Positions 63,191-64,000 of a stretch of 64,000 bases of DNA are shown here, in pieces. Under the pieces are notes generated by a model. The model did no database searches. It had not been told where the DNA came from and saw only the letters and a list, made by a program, of their open reading frames with translations. Where the stretch lies: positions 186,001-250,000 of the forward strand of contig NZ_JARZHF010000007.1 in the NCBI RefSeq assembly GCF_029891575.1. The letters run 5' to 3'. Every line of letters starts with the position of its first letter. Position 1 is the stretch's first letter. A program made the position numbers and the translations under genes. This DNA is from Salipaludibacillus daqingensis (GTDB lineage: Bacteria > Bacillota > Bacilli > Bacillales > Salisediminibacteriaceae).

Positions 63191-63218
63191 ACCATAGGAT
63201 TAAAAGAGGTGTAAAACA

Positions 63219-64000
63219 ATGGAGAATGTAAAAGAGAAAGATCAAGAGTGGACATTGACAACTGATCATTTATTAACCATATTTGATTTAACAAGTGAGG
63301 AAATTGTTCAATTAATCGAAGAAGCTGCGATCATGAAAAAACAATTAAAAGAAGGGGTTCCTCACCCTCATTTACAAGGTAAAACGTTAGGAATGATTTT
63401 TGAAAAATCTTCTACAAGAACAAGAGTATCATTTGAAGTAGGAATGATGCAGTTAGGTGGTCATGCGTTATTTTTAAGTTCAAAAGACATTCAATTAGGT
63501 CGAGGGGAAACAGTATCTGATACCGCGCAAGTGCTTTCTCGTTATGTAGATGGGTTGATGATTCGTACTTTTGAACATGCAACAATCGAAGAATTTGCAA
63601 CAAACTCTTCGGTTCCAGTGATAAACGGATTAACCGATTCCCATCATCCAACACAAGTTTTAGCTGACCTTCTAACAATTTATGAAAATAAAGGGACGTT
63701 AAAAGGACTAAAAATTGCTTATGTGGGAGATGGAAACAATAATATGACGCACTCTTTATTACAAGGAGCTGCATTAGCAGGAATGCATATGGGTGTATCG
63801 AGTCCAAAAGGATACGAACCAGACGAACACATATATAATCGAGCTGTTGAGAAAGCTTCAGAAAATGGAACAACCATTTCCTTTCATTATGATCCAGAAT
63901 CAGCAGTGAAGGATGCAGATGTTGTTGTCACAGATGTTTGGGCAAGTATGGGGCAAGAAGAAGAGCAGGAAAAACGCAAAGAACATTTTAAACCTTATCA
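63219..64000 (+). CDS. argF: Ornithine carbamoyltransferase (3'-truncated by window edge)
   Basis: Transfers carbamoyl phosphate to ornithine, giving citrulline. The reading frame opens at the ATG at 63219 ([13 protein letters not shown]), 8 bp after AGAGGTG, and stays open for 260 codons to the window end. The carbamoyl-phosphate loop is S65-TRTR69 ([14 protein letters not shown]), then [23 protein letters not shown] and [13 protein letters not shown]. Roughly the last 50-60 residues, including the HCLP Cys motif, lie outside. It is the last gene of argC-J-B-D-carA-carB-argF, 28 bp after carB. Confidence 0.95.
   Translation, partial: MENVKEKDQEWTLTTDHLLTIFDLTSEEIVQLIEEAAIMKKQLKEGVPHPHLQGKTLGMIFEKSSTRTRVSFEVGMMQLGGHALFLSSKDIQLGRGETVSDTAQVLSRYVDGLMIRTFEHATIEEFATNSSVPVINGLTDSHHPTQVLADLLTIYENKGTLKGLKIAYVGDGNNNMTHSLLQGAALAGMHMGVSSPKGYEPDEHIYNRAVEKASENGTTISFHYDPESAVKDADVVVTDVWASMGQEEEQEKRKEHFKPY

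Noticed and set aside
63412-63873. 153-codon open frame on the minus strand
   Set aside because: Entirely antisense to argF, which is certain from its STRTR and HPTQ motifs.
1-64000. tRNA/rRNA genes, CRISPR arrays, insertion sequences, prophage
   Set aside because: I saw no cloverleaf-type tRNA sequences, regular spaced repeats, transposase-like proteins or phage genes on either strand; a tRNA scan would confirm.

Overview
The window is a low-GC, AT-rich chromosomal segment of a Bacillaceae-type Firmicute. The evidence is strong Shine-Dalgarno sites (AGGAGG type), some TTG starts, many compact intrinsic terminators, and gene orders known from Bacillus: appD-appF-appA-appB-appC, argC-argJ-argB-argD-carA-carB-argF, a YkpA-type ABC-F protein, a ZagA/YciC GTPase behind a Zur box, and a HemAT oxygen sensor. 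Exported proteins (AppA, the anchored MsrAB) are markedly acidic, which fits an alkaliphilic or halotolerant member. The metabolism encoded is facultative: glyoxylate shunt, 2-oxoacid:ferredoxin oxidoreductase, AdhE, a glycyl radical enzyme, and both oxygen-dependent (class I) and anaerobic (class III) ribonucleotide reductases.

Layout. 1-2.9 kb: 3' part of sbcC. 3.1-6.0 kb: glyoxylate bypass operon aceB-aceA. 6.2-7.1 kb: a DUF952 protein and an unrecognised small protein. 7.4-10.0 kb: korA-korB. 10.1-15.1 kb: ABC-F protein (minus), ferritin-like protein, an unrecognised protein, and a 12-TM-like membrane protein (minus). 15.6-20.5 kb: adhE and a pyruvate formate-lyase-like gene behind a promoter with Rex/Fnr-like and cre-like sites. 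20.9-27.4 kb: Lrp/AsnC regulator and the app oligopeptide ABC transporter with a CodY-like box. 27.5-34.6 kb: coiled-coil protein, CDF transporter, tandem gamma-glutamylcyclotransferase-like protein, FAD protein, alpha/beta hydrolase with a possible HAD gene remnant at its 3' side, Zur-controlled zagA, GNAT-like protein. 34.8-40.8 kb: cobalamin riboswitch and nrdA-nrdB-nrdD-nrdG. 41.0-45.9 kb: C45-type amide hydrolase/acyltransferase, a split-barrel/UbiA prenyltransferase fusion, an OYE-family oxidoreductase, and a convergent hydrolase. 46.0-49.8 kb: redox-defence cluster ohr, membrane-anchored msrAB, hemAT, msrA. 50.3-54.3 kb: serine hydrolase, ring-cleaving-dioxygenase-like VOC protein, cardiolipin synthase. 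54.5-64.0 kb: arginine biosynthesis operon, running off the right edge inside argF.

The most unusual item is the pyruvate formate-lyase-like protein at 18304-20535. It is intact and keeps the glycyl-radical loop (RVSGYA). At the position of the two catalytic cysteines it reads Gly-Ser, and at the position of the pyruvate-binding Arg435 of E. coli PFL it reads Val. No activase gene is adjacent. It is therefore unlikely to be an ordinary PFL. Second is a fusion of a pyridoxamine-phosphate-oxidase-like split barrel with a UbiA-type prenyltransferase, next to a C45 hydrolase. Third is a B12 riboswitch placed over two different B12-independent ribonucleotide reductases, which predicts a B12-dependent class II enzyme elsewhere in the genome.

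All calls rest on reading motifs and context by eye; no database search was run. No tRNA, rRNA, CRISPR array, insertion sequence or prophage gene was seen.
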